Assembly: GCF_004216755.1 (NCBI RefSeq)
Contig: NZ_SGWZ01000008.1
Span: 62,001 to 126,000, forward strand
Length of the DNA: 64,000 bases
Source: Kerstersia gyiorum
GTDB lineage: Bacteria > Pseudomonadota > Gammaproteobacteria > Burkholderiales > Burkholderiaceae_B
Reading direction: 5' to 3'
The notes beneath the pieces are model-generated. The model was not told the DNA's origin. It worked only from the letters and a program-made list of their open reading frames with translations, and searched no databases. Each line of letters begins with the position of its first letter. The first letter of the stretch is position 1. The position numbers and the translations under genes are program-made. This document shows, piece by piece, positions 17,726 through 26,071 of the stretch.

Positions 17726-18901
17726 TCAGGTCAGGCGCGAGGCGACGAAACGCTTGAAGGGGCTGGCCGAACTGGCGAAGCGCAAAGTGGCTTCGCGCAG
17801 CAGGCGGCCCGGCGGCGTGTCGTTGGTGAACATGGTGACGACCAGATTGGTGGACAGGAACAAGGGCAGCGTGTGCAGGCGGTGGGCGCGCTCATAGCGC
17901 TTGAGCCAGCTGCTGTCGCCGATATCCGCATTGCGCCTTGCTGCGGTCAATACCTGTCGCGACAGGCTGGCCACACTGCGCAGGCCCAGGTTGAAACCAT
18001 GCGCGGTGACCGGGTGCATGCCCACGGCGGCGTCGCCCACCAGCGCGAAGCGCGGGCCGGCGAAACGGTAGGCATAGACCCCGACCAGCGGATACACGTG
18101 GCGAGTGCTGGCCGTGCTCATCTTTCCCAGGCGCTGATCAAAGCGCCGCGTCATCTCGTCGGCGAAGCTGGCGTCATCCAGTGCCTGCAGTGCCTGGATC
18201 TGGTGGTGCGGCAAGGTCAGCACGGCCGAGGCGCGCAGGCCGTTGAGCGGCAGCAATGCCAGCGTCTGGCCATAGCCGAACCATTCCCAGGCGACGTGGC
18301 CATGGTCGATTTCATGATCCAGGCGGCCGACCATCATGGATTTGCCGAAATCGTGCATATAAGCGCCTATGCCCATGGCACGGCGCATCGAGGAAAAGCG
18401 GCTGTCGGCGGCGACCAGCAGGCGGGTGTGCAATTGGCGGCCATCGGACAGGCTGACCCGCGTGCTGTGCTCGCCCGGTTCTACCGTGACGGCACTGGTG
18501 CCGTCGAGCACCTCGATGGTCGGACGCTGAGACACCGCCTGCCAGGCCGCGCGCCGGATACAGCAATTGGGTACCAGCCAGCCCAGCTGGTCGCTGCCGC
18601 CGGCCTGAGCGGTGATCGCCATGGGGTTGCGCGAGCTGCCGTTGAATACGTGTGCGTCGCGCAGCAGGGAAATGTCGTCTTCGGCAATCAGTTGCCAGAC
18701 GCCCAGTTCTTCAAGCAACTGGCGCGATTCGTGCGATAGCGCAATCTCGCGGCCATCGAAGGCGGGGTCGGCCAGGCTGGAGGCCGGCTGCTGTTCAACG
18801 ATGGTCACGGACAGGCCGCCCGCCGACAGGGCGCGCGCCAGGCACAGGCCGGCGGGGCCGGCGCCGACGATGACGACATCCTTTTCCGCAGCGTGGGTCA
18901 T
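17726..18901 (-). CDS. ubiM: FAD-dependent ubiquinone-type hydroxylase (UbiH/UbiM family)
   Basis: 391-residue flavoprotein monooxygenase. The FAD Rossmann motif VVIVGAGPAGLCLARALSAG is at residues 9-28, the DG-type region LVAADSRFSSMRRAMGI near 165, and the second FAD motif FALVGDAAVGMHPVTAHGFN near 277. The VGMHPVTAHGFNLGL form is characteristic of UbiM-type 5-hydroxylases, known from some proteobacteria, rather than of UbiF or Coq6; this sub-family call is less sure than the fold. ATG 18901 was chosen because it puts the GxGxxG at the usual distance; the longer frame lacks a ribosome site. It is 19 bp upstream of the NrtR-like gene on the same strand. Confidence 0.8.
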   Translation of the reverse strand: MTHAAEKDVVIVGAGPAGLCLARALSAGGLSVTIVEQQPASSLADPAFDGREIALSHESRQLLEELGVWQLIAEDDISLLRDAHVFNGSSRNPMAITAQAGGSDQLGWLVPNCCIRRAAWQAVSQRPTIEVLDGTSAVTVEPGEHSTRVSLSDGRQLHTRLLVAADSRFSSMRRAMGIGAYMHDFGKSMMVGRLDHEIDHGHVAWEWFGYGQTLALLPLNGLRASAVLTLPHHQIQALQALDDASFADEMTRRFDQRLGKMSTASTRHVYPLVGVYAYRFAGPRFALVGDAAVGMHPVTAHGFNLGLRSVASLSRQVLTAARRNADIGDSSWLKRYERAHRLHTLPLFLSTNLVVTMFTNDTPPGRLLREATLRFASSASPFKRFVASRLT

Positions 18902-19166
18902 GAGGTACTCCAGAAAGACAGATAGGCGGCAGTTTAGAGCCTGTTTGCAGGCGGCGCCATGCCGGTGGCAGGCGCACTTGATCCAGCACAAGCGGGGCTG
19001 GCGGCCGCGCCCTGCATAATACCCAATGCGCGCCGCCTGCGCTGTATTCCCGACAGCAGTCTGTTGCATAAATCTGCCCGAATCAGCGGCTTTTCGCTTA
19101 GTATTCACCAGCCGTACCCAGGTTTTCCCTGTGCGGTCTTCTTCTTCATTTTTTACAGTGGCGACC

Positions 19167-20249
19167 ATGCGCTCTGCACATTTGCACTATCGGGTCTTCG
19201 TCCTGTTGCTGACGGTCGTTTCGTTGGCTTTCTTCTGGCTCATGCTGCCGTTCTTCACGGCCATTTTCTGGGGGACTGTTCTGGCGGTGCTGTTCATGCC
19301 CCTGAATCAATACATGATGCGTATTCTGCGCGGCCGGAAGAATCTTGCCGCGTTATTGACGCTGTGCGCGGCGTTGTTGTGCGTGATCCTGCCAGTGGCC
19401 TTTATCACCGGGGCCTTGGTCAAGGAAATCATCGCGCTCTATGAACGCATCAGTTCCGGGCAGCTTAACTTTTCCCTGTATTTCCACCAGATCGTCAATG
19501 CCCTGCCGCCTTCCTTGCAGGAGTACGTGGTGCGCCTGACAGGTGAGGAATCGGGCGGGCAGGGCAAGGTGGCTTCCACCATCATGCAGGTCAGTCAGTA
19601 TGTGGCTTCCCACGCGGTCAGCCTGGGCCAGAATACGCTGCAATTCGTGGTGGGCGCGGGCATCATGATGTACCTGCTGTTCTTCCTGTTGCGTGATGGC
19701 ACCTGGCTGTCGCAGCGCATCCGCCGCGCAGTGCCGCTGAGCGACATGCACAAGCAGAACCTGGCGCGTAACTTCACGACCGTGGTGCGCGCAACCGTCA
19801 AGGGCAACATCGCGGTGGCTGCGGCGCAAGGCTTGCTGGGTGGCCTGAGCTTCTGGTTCCTGGGCATCCAGGGCGCCTTGCTGTGGGGGGTCGTCATGGC
19901 GTTTCTGTCCTTGCTGCCGGCCGTCGGCGCCAGCCTGATCTGGGGCCCGGTGGCCATCTATTTCCTGGTAACCGGCGCAACCTGGCAGGGGGTGTTCCTG
20001 CTGCTGTACGGCATCCTGGTGATTGGTCTCATGGATAACGTCTTGCGTCCGCTGCTGGTGGGTAAGGACCTGCGCATGCCGGACTACCTGGTGCTGATTT
20101 CCACGCTGGGCGGGCTGACACTATTCGGCTTGAACGGGTTCGTGATGGGGCCGCTGATTGCCGCGTTGTTCATTGCAGTCTGGAATCTGTTCGTGGATAT
20201 TCCGACGGCGCCTTCTGATCGTCACGGCCGTAATGCGCATCTGCGTTGA
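19167..20249 (+). CDS. AI-2E family (YdiK-like) membrane protein
   Basis: 360 residues, seven to eight predicted membrane helices. Typical family features are the N-terminal double helix (VFVLLLTVVSLAFFWLMLPF, FTAIFWGTVLAVLF), an amphipathic middle region (about 90-160), and the C-terminal motif DNVLRPLLVGKDLRMPDYLV followed by LGGLTLFGLNGFVMGPLIAAL. E. coli YdiK is its closest recalled relative; despite the family name, transport of autoinducer-2 is shown for only one member, so the function is left open. ATG 19167 is preferred because it begins the conserved N-terminus; the frame extends back to 19026. Confidence 0.85.
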   Translation: MRSAHLHYRVFVLLLTVVSLAFFWLMLPFFTAIFWGTVLAVLFMPLNQYMMRILRGRKNLAALLTLCAALLCVILPVAFITGALVKEIIALYERISSGQLNFSLYFHQIVNALPPSLQEYVVRLTGEESGGQGKVASTIMQVSQYVASHAVSLGQNTLQFVVGAGIMMYLLFFLLRDGTWLSQRIRRAVPLSDMHKQNLARNFTTVVRATVKGNIAVAAAQGLLGGLSFWFLGIQGALLWGVVMAFLSLLPAVGASLIWGPVAIYFLVTGATWQGVFLLLYGILVIGLMDNVLRPLLVGKDLRMPDYLVLISTLGGLTLFGLNGFVMGPLIAALFIAVWNLFVDIPTAPSDRHGRNAHLR

Positions 20250-20368
20250 TAGGCGGAAACGCCAGTATTGATGCGCTTTTTGCGTGTATCTGGAAGGTCT
20301 GAAGTGGGTTCCCGGGGCGATTCCGAATGCCCCGGGAAAGACAATTTAAAAAAATTCCGATTTTCCGA

Positions 20369-20539
20369 TTGACTGCGGCTGAAATTCCGGTCATAGTGGA
20401 GACGCAGATGGTCAAGCGACGCGGGTTTCAGTACACCAGTCGCCCAGTGTTGGTATCTAGGTTGTGTTCGACGTCCCTTCCTTGATCGTTTCTGGCAATC
20501 CCGGGCGTTGCGCCCGTTTATTCAAGGAAGTTTTTAGTT
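20369..20539 (+). promoter_or_regulatory. Promoter and long leader of the cold-shock gene
   Basis: TTGACT (20369-20374) and CATAGT (20392-20397) are 17 bp apart, giving a good sigma-70 promoter with a start near 20404. The leader of about 136 nt before the ATG is long for so short a gene, as in cspA-type mRNAs whose leaders refold with temperature. It contains a CCCGGGCGTTGCGCCCG-type hairpin just before the AAGGAAG ribosome site. Bases 20250-20368 hold no recognised feature. Confidence 0.6.
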
Positions 20540-20746
20540 ATGGCAACCGGTACCGTTAAATGGTTCAACCCTGAAAAGGGCTTCGGCTTCATCGTTCCTG
20601 ATGAAGGCGGCAAGGATCTCTTCGCTCACTACTCCGAAATCCGTATCAACGGTTTCAAGTCGTTGGAAGAAAACCAGCGCGTGAGCTATGAAATCGGCGA
20701 AGGCCCCAAGGGCCCGAACGCAAAGAACATCGAACTGCTGGCCTAA
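20540..20746 (+). CDS. Cold-shock domain protein (Csp family)
   Basis: 68-residue single OB-fold nucleic-acid chaperone. RNP1 is KGFGFIVP (residues 13-20) and RNP2 is DLFAHYS (about 26-32), with the starting GTVKWFNPEKG typical of the family. Csp proteins bind single-stranded RNA and prevent secondary structure in the cytoplasm. AAGGAAG lies 9 bp before ATG 20540. Two hairpin terminators follow. Which numbered csp this corresponds to cannot be decided from sequence. Confidence 0.96.
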   Translation: MATGTVKWFNPEKGFGFIVPDEGGKDLFAHYSEIRINGFKSLEENQRVSYEIGEGPKGPNAKNIELLA

Positions 20747-20762
20747 TACCGGCGAGTTCGTT

Positions 20763-20792
20763 GCCGCATCACCCTTCACCGGGTGATGCGGC
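20763..20792. terminator. Hairpin downstream of csp
   Basis: A perfect 12-bp inverted repeat (20763-20774 with 20781-20792, 6-nt loop) begins 17 bp after the csp stop. It lacks a T tract, so it may act as an mRNA-stabilising hairpin ahead of the terminator that follows. Confidence 0.6.
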
Positions 20793-20797
20793 AGGAA

Positions 20798-20829
20798 AAG
20801 ACCGCAGCCCCAGGCTGCGGTCTTTTTTT
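20798..20829 (+). terminator. Rho-independent terminator of csp
   Basis: 12-bp stem AAGACCGCAGCC with GGCTGCGGTCTT (20798-20809, 20813-20824) followed directly by a run of T residues to 20829. Confidence 0.93.
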
Positions 20830-20965
20830 ATTCTGTCAGGGTTTTCTGACGCTGTGGCGCAATTGGTGGTCTTGTCCAAACTGGTGGCCTGGTCCATCAA
20901 GGCGGGTGGGTCCGGTGTCAGTGCGCACGGGCCGGATGCCTGATTGCTGCGCAGCACGCCAGCGC

Positions 20966-21856
20966 TCAGCGCAGTGCGCTGGCCGAGGCCTCGCGCAGCG
21001 CCAGGGTGATCTGCTGCAGCGTGATGGAGCGTATGGCTGCATGTTGCCAGTAGAGCGGTACATCCAGCCAGCGTTCCGTGTCCAGCAGGCTGAGGGTGCC
21101 GTCACGCAGCGCAGGTGCAATCAGGGATTCGGGCGCCAGGCACCAGCCCAGGCCCCTGGCTGCAGCTTCCACGAAACCTTTGGATGTGGGAATGTAGTGC
21201 ACCGGTGGCGTCAGGCGCGCGCGGGTAATGCGGCGCACGAAGCGCCATTGTAGTGCGTCCTTGCGATTGAAGACGATCATGGGGGCGGCGGCGAAGGCTG
21301 CTGCATTCAATCCGGCGCCGAAATAGCGTTCGCGGAATGCGGGCGCGGCAATGGCGCGGTAGCGCATCGTGCCCAGCGGCTGGACATTGCAGCCCTGCAA
21401 GGGCTGGGGCTCGGCGGTGACCGCACCCAGCACCGAGCCGTCGCGCAGCAGGTCCAGCGTATGGTCCTGGTCATCGACACGGATATCGAAGACATGCCCA
21501 TGGCGCTGGTGCAGCAGGGCCAGTGCAGCCACGAACCAGGTTTCCAGCGAATCGTCATTGACGGCGATGGCGATAGGGTGGGCCGTTCCCGCCTGGCCAG
21601 CCGGCAGGAAGTCGGCGAGCGCTTCGGCCTGCAGCGCCTGCATGGGACGTACACGCCGCAACAGGCGTTCTCCGGCAGGGGTCGGCCGGCATGGGGATTG
21701 GCGCACGATCAGCACCTGGCCGAGCCTGTCTTCCAGCGCCTTGATTCGTTGGGAAATAGCCGAAGGCGTGACCGACAGGCGCCGTGCCGCGGCTTCGAAG
21801 CTGCCTTCTTCCAGTACGGCGGCAAAAGCGGCGAGTTGTGGGTGTATCAAATCCAA
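20966..21856 (-). CDS. argP: LysR-family regulator ArgP
   Basis: 296-residue LysR regulator. The winged-helix (AAFAAVLEEGSFEAAARRLS, VTPSAISQRIKALEDRLGQ) is typical of ArgP, including SQRIKALE in the recognition helix; an effector-binding domain follows. Known ArgP senses arginine/lysine and activates the exporter gene argO, which is the divergent neighbour here (128-bp shared promoter gap), so the pair supports the call. The start is taken as TTG 21856, since the conserved LHPQLAAFAAVL-type N-terminus begins there and no in-frame ATG is near; this unusual start is unproven. Confidence 0.85.
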   Translation of the reverse strand: MDLIHPQLAAFAAVLEEGSFEAAARRLSVTPSAISQRIKALEDRLGQVLIVRQSPCRPTPAGERLLRRVRPMQALQAEALADFLPAGQAGTAHPIAIAVNDDSLETWFVAALALLHQRHGHVFDIRVDDQDHTLDLLRDGSVLGAVTAEPQPLQGCNVQPLGTMRYRAIAAPAFRERYFGAGLNAAAFAAAPMIVFNRKDALQWRFVRRITRARLTPPVHYIPTSKGFVEAAARGLGWCLAPESLIAPALRDGTLSLLDTERWLDVPLYWQHAAIRSITLQQITLALREASASALR

Positions 21857-21984
21857 GGCAGCTGTCCAGGCATCGGTATCGAATTAAGAAATTCTTTATA
21901 TGGTACAGAAAAAATAGCTAGTCTTAATATGGGCTGTCGGCCAGCATAGGCGCTTTCCCGTCTTGTTGCGCTAGTTTCATCCTT

Positions 21985-22602
21985 ATGTACCTTGCTGCTG
22001 CCACCACTGGTTTTTTCTCCGGCGCCGGGCTGATCATTGCCATCGGAGCACAGAATGCGTTCGTCTTGCGGCAGAGCCTGGAACGGCGGCATGTCGGGCT
22101 GGTGATCAGCGTGTGCGCGCTGGGTGACATCCTGTTCATCGTCTGCGGGGTAGCAGGTATCGAAGCGCTGGTCCGCACGTGGCCGGGCCTGCTGCAATTA
22201 CTGCGCTTCGGTGGCGCAGCCTTCCTGGCGGTCTATGGCCTGATGGCGGCCTGGCGGGCCTGGCGCGGTCAGGCCGCCCTGACGCAGACAGCCGCAGGGG
22301 CCGTCTGCCGTCGGCGCGTGGTGCTGGCCTGCCTGGCCTTTACGTTCCTCAACCCCCATGTCTATCTGGACACGATGGTCTTGCTGGGTAGCTTGTCGAC
22401 CCAGTACGGCGGCCTGACACGCTGGGCCTTCGCCGCCGGCGCCTGCCTGGCCAGCGTGACCTGGTTTTTGAGCCTGGGCTATGGCGCGCGATTGCTGCTG
22501 CCGGTGTTCAGGCGTCCGGCTGCCTGGCGGGTGCTGGATGCGCTGGTGGCAGCCTTCATGCTGGTGCTGTGCGTGTTGATGCTGTCGCGGCCCCTGCATT
22601 GA
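21985..22602 (+). CDS. argO: Arginine exporter ArgO (LysE family)
   Basis: 205-residue inner-membrane exporter with six helices. The family N-terminus TGFFSGAGLIIAIGAQNAFV, with the IGAQNAF motif, and the mid-helix TFLNPHVYLDTMVLLGSL (NPHVYLDT) identify the LysE/ArgO group. It exports basic amino acids, chiefly arginine. Divergent from argP, which is expected to activate it. ATG 21985 is at the family start. It converges on the DHFR-like gene, 46 bp away. Confidence 0.92.
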   Translation: MYLAAATTGFFSGAGLIIAIGAQNAFVLRQSLERRHVGLVISVCALGDILFIVCGVAGIEALVRTWPGLLQLLRFGGAAFLAVYGLMAAWRAWRGQAALTQTAAGAVCRRRVVLACLAFTFLNPHVYLDTMVLLGSLSTQYGGLTRWAFAAGACLASVTWFLSLGYGARLLLPVFRRPAAWRVLDALVAAFMLVLCVLMLSRPLH

Positions 22603-22648
22603 TCCCGGACGCAGCAAAAATAATCGTCGCAGGCGTCCAGGGCGCAGA

Positions 22649-23197
22649 TCAGCGTGGCAGGACGCGATAGTGTGATTGCACGAAGCCGAATGGGTAGGCG
22701 TGCGAACTGACGAGCGTCAAAGGCTGGTCTTCGGGCAGGCTGCCGAATAGCGGGCGGCCTTGCCCCAGAAGCAGCGGAATCGTGGTCAGGGTGATGTCAG
22801 TCACCAGGCCAGCTTGAAGAAAGGACTGGATCAGCCGGCCGCCGTCGAGGTACAGCCGGCCATAGCCGGCCTGCTGCGCGGCTTCGACGAGAGCGGCAGG
22901 CGAGGCCGCAGTGAGGCGTACCTTGTCAGGCAGGGCCTGGCCGGCAGCCAGCGGAGAGCGCGTGACAACCCAGACCGGCTTGTCGGCATAGGGCCATTGC
23001 GGAAATTCCATGACCTTATCGAAGGTGTTGCGGCCCATCACCAGCAGGTCCACGGAGCGCATGAACGTGGCATAGCCGCAATCCTCTCCTGGCGTCACGG
23101 CGCCATTGGCGCGTTCCAGCCAGTCAATGGCGCCATCCTGGCGGGCGATGAATCCGTCCAGGGACGAAGCGATGAAAACCGAGCAGCAGAGGGTCAT
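22649..23197 (-). CDS. DHFR / RibD C-terminal-domain-like reductase
   Basis: 182 residues with the dihydrofolate-reductase-like fold of the YyaP/RibD-C group: VFIASSLDGFIARQDGAIDWL at the start, LLVMGRNTFDKVMEFPQWP near residue 52 and LYLDGGRLIQSFLQAGL near residue 116, the NADPH-binding pieces. Members of this group are unassigned reductases and should not be taken for the folate enzyme FolA. Its ATG overlaps the stop of the preceding tetR gene by 4 bp, so the two are cotranslated and the regulator probably controls it. Confidence 0.82.
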   Translation of the reverse strand: MTLCCSVFIASSLDGFIARQDGAIDWLERANGAVTPGEDCGYATFMRSVDLLVMGRNTFDKVMEFPQWPYADKPVWVVTRSPLAAGQALPDKVRLTAASPAALVEAAQQAGYGRLYLDGGRLIQSFLQAGLVTDITLTTIPLLLGQGRPLFGSLPEDQPLTLVSSHAYPFGFVQSHYRVLPR

Positions 23198-23871
23198 TGC
23201 GGAGCAACCTCAGGAGGGGGGGGAGCCGTGGCGCGGGGGCCGGCACCAGGGCCAGGGCCGCCAGTGTACAGATAGCCGCACAGCGTATCCACAATGGCCT
23301 GTTGCACGGCTTGCTCCGGGAACTGCGGCCAGGGGGAGAGCACGGCGGCGTGGATCAGGGCTTCCATGGTTTGCAGCAACACCCAGGCCGCCAGGTCCAG
23401 GTTCGTGGGCTGGATTTCGTCGCGGTGGCGCTCCAGTATCTGGCGGAATTGCTTGAAGATGGCTTGGTCCGCCGGGCTTTCCTCGGACGGCACGTCATAA
23501 AAGGGAAACTCCTTTTCCAGCACGCGATGCAACTCCGGCTCCACCCGATGCACCGCCAGCCATGCACTGACGATGGCCGCCAGGCGATCGCGCAATTGGT
23601 TGGGGTAGGGTGCCTGCATGACCGATGCCATGACATCGTATAGCTGCGCGGCATGGCGTTCGTGCAGGGCCGTGATCAGGGAGTCCTTGTTTGGAAAATA
23701 CTGGTATACGGACCCGATGCTGACCCCGGCTCGTTCAGCGACGAGATTGGTGGTGGTGCCGGCGTAGCCGCGTTCGGACAGAACGCGAGCGGTTGCTTCA
23801 AGAATGGCCTCGACCAGGGCTCGGGAACGGGCCTGGCGCGGCGTCTTTCTTGGCTGTTGGAGCGGTTGCAT
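23194..23871 (-). CDS. TetR-family transcriptional regulator
   Basis: 225 residues. The N-terminal helix-turn-helix is clear: SRALVEAILEATARVLSERG, NLVAERAGVSIGSVYQYFPN, KDSLITALHERH. The C-terminal ligand domain has the AetR/YfiR-like pattern seen with TetR_C_-type regulators (QTMEALIHAAVLSPWP). The tail is Pro- and Gly-rich. It is the first gene of a two-gene unit with the DHFR-like protein (ATGA overlap). In the 147-bp gap to the divergent siderophore-interacting gene the word GCGAGTA occurs twice (23886, 23899), a possible operator element. Confidence 0.88.
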   Translation of the reverse strand: MQPLQQPRKTPRQARSRALVEAILEATARVLSERGYAGTTTNLVAERAGVSIGSVYQYFPNKDSLITALHERHAAQLYDVMASVMQAPYPNQLRDRLAAIVSAWLAVHRVEPELHRVLEKEFPFYDVPSEESPADQAIFKQFRQILERHRDEIQPTNLDLAAWVLLQTMEALIHAAVLSPWPQFPEQAVQQAIVDTLCGYLYTGGPGPGAGPRATAPPPPEVAPQ

Positions 23872-24018
23872 GGCGGTCCGATAAAGCGAGTATCAAATGC
23901 GAGTAATAGCTCATATTATTCCACGTAACGAATCAAGGCTGATGTTCTGGAGGATTTATGTCACAAGATTTTCGTTACACGGCTGCCCGGCTGGCGGCCA
24001 GCCGGATGGGAGTACAGC

Positions 24019-24744
24019 ATGGGTGAAAGAGAAAGGGCGGCCATGGCACGCGCCGCTGTTGACGTCGTTGCGGTTGCCGAACTGACGCCGCATATGCGGC
24101 GCATTACTTTGGGCGGCAGCGAGATGGCGGCCTTCCTGCAGGCCGATGGCATCGAAGACCCGGCAGCCTGGGTGAAGGTATTTCTGCCGACCGGAGAAGG
24201 CCGGGCGTACACCATACGCAGCGTCAACCGGCGTGCTGCGACGCTGGATCTGGATTTTGTCATGCATGGCGACGAAGGCCCAGCCTCCGCCTGGGCGGCA
24301 GGAGCACAGGTGGGGGACCGCCTGATGATCGCCGGGCCGCGTTCAGGGCGTTTCGAGCTCCCTGATGATGCCCGCTGGGTGTTGCTGGCCGGGGATGCGA
24401 CGGCGCTGCCCGCGATACAGGTGATCGCCGAAACTTTGCCAGCCGGCATCAAGGTCAAGGTCTATGCCGAGATAGCCGCCCAGGCCGACCGCCAGCGTAT
24501 AGACACGCTGGCCAGCATGCGCATCGCCTGGTTGCAGGCGCAGGGCGACGCTGGCAGCGTGCTGCGCCAAAGCCTCATGTTCCGGCCGTTCCCGGCGGGG
24601 CCCGGCTATATCTGGGTAGCGGGGGAATCCGCCATGGTGAAGGCCTTGCGCAAGCACTACCTGCAGGAGCGTGAAATGCCGGTACACCGTGTCAGCGCCA
24701 GCGGCTACTGGAAGGCGGGGGAAGCGGATCACCGGGATGCTTGA
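24019..24744 (+). CDS. Siderophore-interacting FAD/NAD(P)H ferric reductase (ViuB/YqjH type)
   Basis: 241 residues. An FAD-binding beta-barrel with GRAYTIRSVNRRAATLDLDF (RxYTxR flavin motif, about residue 60) is followed by a NAD(P)H domain with WVLLAGDATALPAI (about 120), YIWVAGESAMVKALRKHY (about 198) and the C-terminal SGYWKAGEADH of SIP proteins. Such enzymes release iron from ferric siderophores in the cytoplasm. It faces the tetR gene head to head. No siderophore synthesis or uptake gene is nearby in the window. Confidence 0.9.
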   Translation: MGERERAAMARAAVDVVAVAELTPHMRRITLGGSEMAAFLQADGIEDPAAWVKVFLPTGEGRAYTIRSVNRRAATLDLDFVMHGDEGPASAWAAGAQVGDRLMIAGPRSGRFELPDDARWVLLAGDATALPAIQVIAETLPAGIKVKVYAEIAAQADRQRIDTLASMRIAWLQAQGDAGSVLRQSLMFRPFPAGPGYIWVAGESAMVKALRKHYLQEREMPVHRVSASGYWKAGEADHRDA

Positions 24745-24809
24745 GCCTGGTAGCGGCCCGGCTGACGGACATTGGCACGGGATCGTGCCGGCGCGCAGGT
24801 AGCGAAGAT

Positions 24810-25883
24810 TCAGGCACTGGCGGATGCTGCCAATTCGGTCAGCAGCGTTTGCAGCAGCTCGCTGGCAGGCATGGCGCGCGCCCTTGCGAATGACTGGCCG
24901 GCCCATTGGGCTGCATAGCCGTGGTCGCCCTGGGAGATAGCCAGGGCACTGAGCTGCTTGGCGGCATCATAGGCTAGCGGGTAGTCGGCCGGCCGTGGGC
25001 TGCCTGAAGCGGTGCCATGGCATATCAGGTCGTTGAGAAGGCCGCGGGCCGGTCGGCCGGACAGTACTGTCGTGAGGCGTGTTTCCAGTCCTGCCGGATG
25101 AAGCAGCCTGTCGCGGTAAGCTGCGTTGGCCGAGCTCTCGGGGCAGGGAACAAAGGCCGTACCCAATTGGGCAGCAGCAGCCCCGGCGTTCAGGGCGGCG
25201 CAGATGTCCGCACCGGTCATGAGGCCTCCCGCAGCAATGACAGGCAGGCCGATATGGCCATGCAGGCGTTGCAGCAGGGCCAGCGTGCCCAGCGCTTCAT
25301 CCGGGCCTTCCGGATCAAATATGCCACGATGGCCGCCGGCTTCTATGCCTTGCGCGACCACAGCATCCAGGCCGGCCGCTTCGATGCGGCGCGCTTCGTC
25401 CAGGCTGGTGGCGCTGGCCATAAGGAAAATGCCGGCTTCGCGCAGGGCGCGGGCCTGCTCCGGGCGTGGCAGGCCGAAATGGAAGCTGACGACTGCCGGG
25501 CGTTCTTCCAGCAGCATGTCCAGAATGCTGTCGTCTGCCAGGAAACTGGGATAGATTTCTTCCAGGCGGGCGGGGGGCTGTCCGCCGAAACGGGCGAACA
25601 GCGGCGCCAGGTGCTGCAGCCAGGCGGCCTCGCGTGCGGCATCCCTGCGCGCGGGGGCATGGGTGAAGACATTGACGTTGAAGGGGTGCTGCGTCTGGCT
25701 GGCGGTGGCCCGTATCATGTCGCGCGCCTGCGCCGTCGTGTTCGAGCCTATGCCAAGGGAACCCAGCCCTCCCGCGTTGGAGACGGCTGCCGCCAGAGCC
25801 GGCGTGGCAACGCCGGCCATTGGCGCCTGAATAATGGGATGGGAAATAGCCAGCCGTTGGCAAAACGATGAGGCATGATCCAT
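24810..25883 (-). CDS. Nitronate monooxygenase family flavoprotein
   Basis: 357 residues, TIM-barrel FMN protein of the 2-nitropropane dioxygenase family. IIQAPMAGVATPALAAAVSN is the N-terminal FMN loop; GIEAGGHRG (about residue 190) holds the catalytic His of NMO class I, and VIAAGGLMTGADICAALNAG with AAAAQLGTAFVPCPES binds phosphate. The enzyme would oxidise nitronates such as propionate-3-nitronate. ATG 25883 has AAGGA in front. It converges with the SIP gene. Relation to EnoylACP reductase FabK exists but the H and length favour NMO. Confidence 0.85.
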   Translation of the reverse strand: MDHASSFCQRLAISHPIIQAPMAGVATPALAAAVSNAGGLGSLGIGSNTTAQARDMIRATASQTQHPFNVNVFTHAPARRDAAREAAWLQHLAPLFARFGGQPPARLEEIYPSFLADDSILDMLLEERPAVVSFHFGLPRPEQARALREAGIFLMASATSLDEARRIEAAGLDAVVAQGIEAGGHRGIFDPEGPDEALGTLALLQRLHGHIGLPVIAAGGLMTGADICAALNAGAAAAQLGTAFVPCPESSANAAYRDRLLHPAGLETRLTTVLSGRPARGLLNDLICHGTASGSPRPADYPLAYDAAKQLSALAISQGDHGYAAQWAGQSFARARAMPASELLQTLLTELAASASA

Positions 25884-26009
25884 GGCAGCGTGGTCCTTGC
25901 TGGTGTGAGCTCGAGCGGGAAAGGAGTAGGGGCCGGGTGCAGGTACAGTGCCGGTATGGCCCAAGTATCCTCCCAAAGCGGCGGCAAGACAAATGAGCGA
26001 GCGGAAAGC

Positions 26010-26044
26010 AAAAGGCCTGGCGAGCGATGGCTGCCAGGCCTTTT
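26010..26044 (-). terminator. Terminator of rdgC
   Basis: 12-bp perfect arms AAAAGGCCTGGC (26010-26021) and its complement (26033-26044), 11-nt loop, 27 bp after the rdgC stop on the minus strand, with a terminal T tract. Confidence 0.8.
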
Positions 26045-26071
26045 GACGTCAGCGCAAAATTGCGTCCGGGA

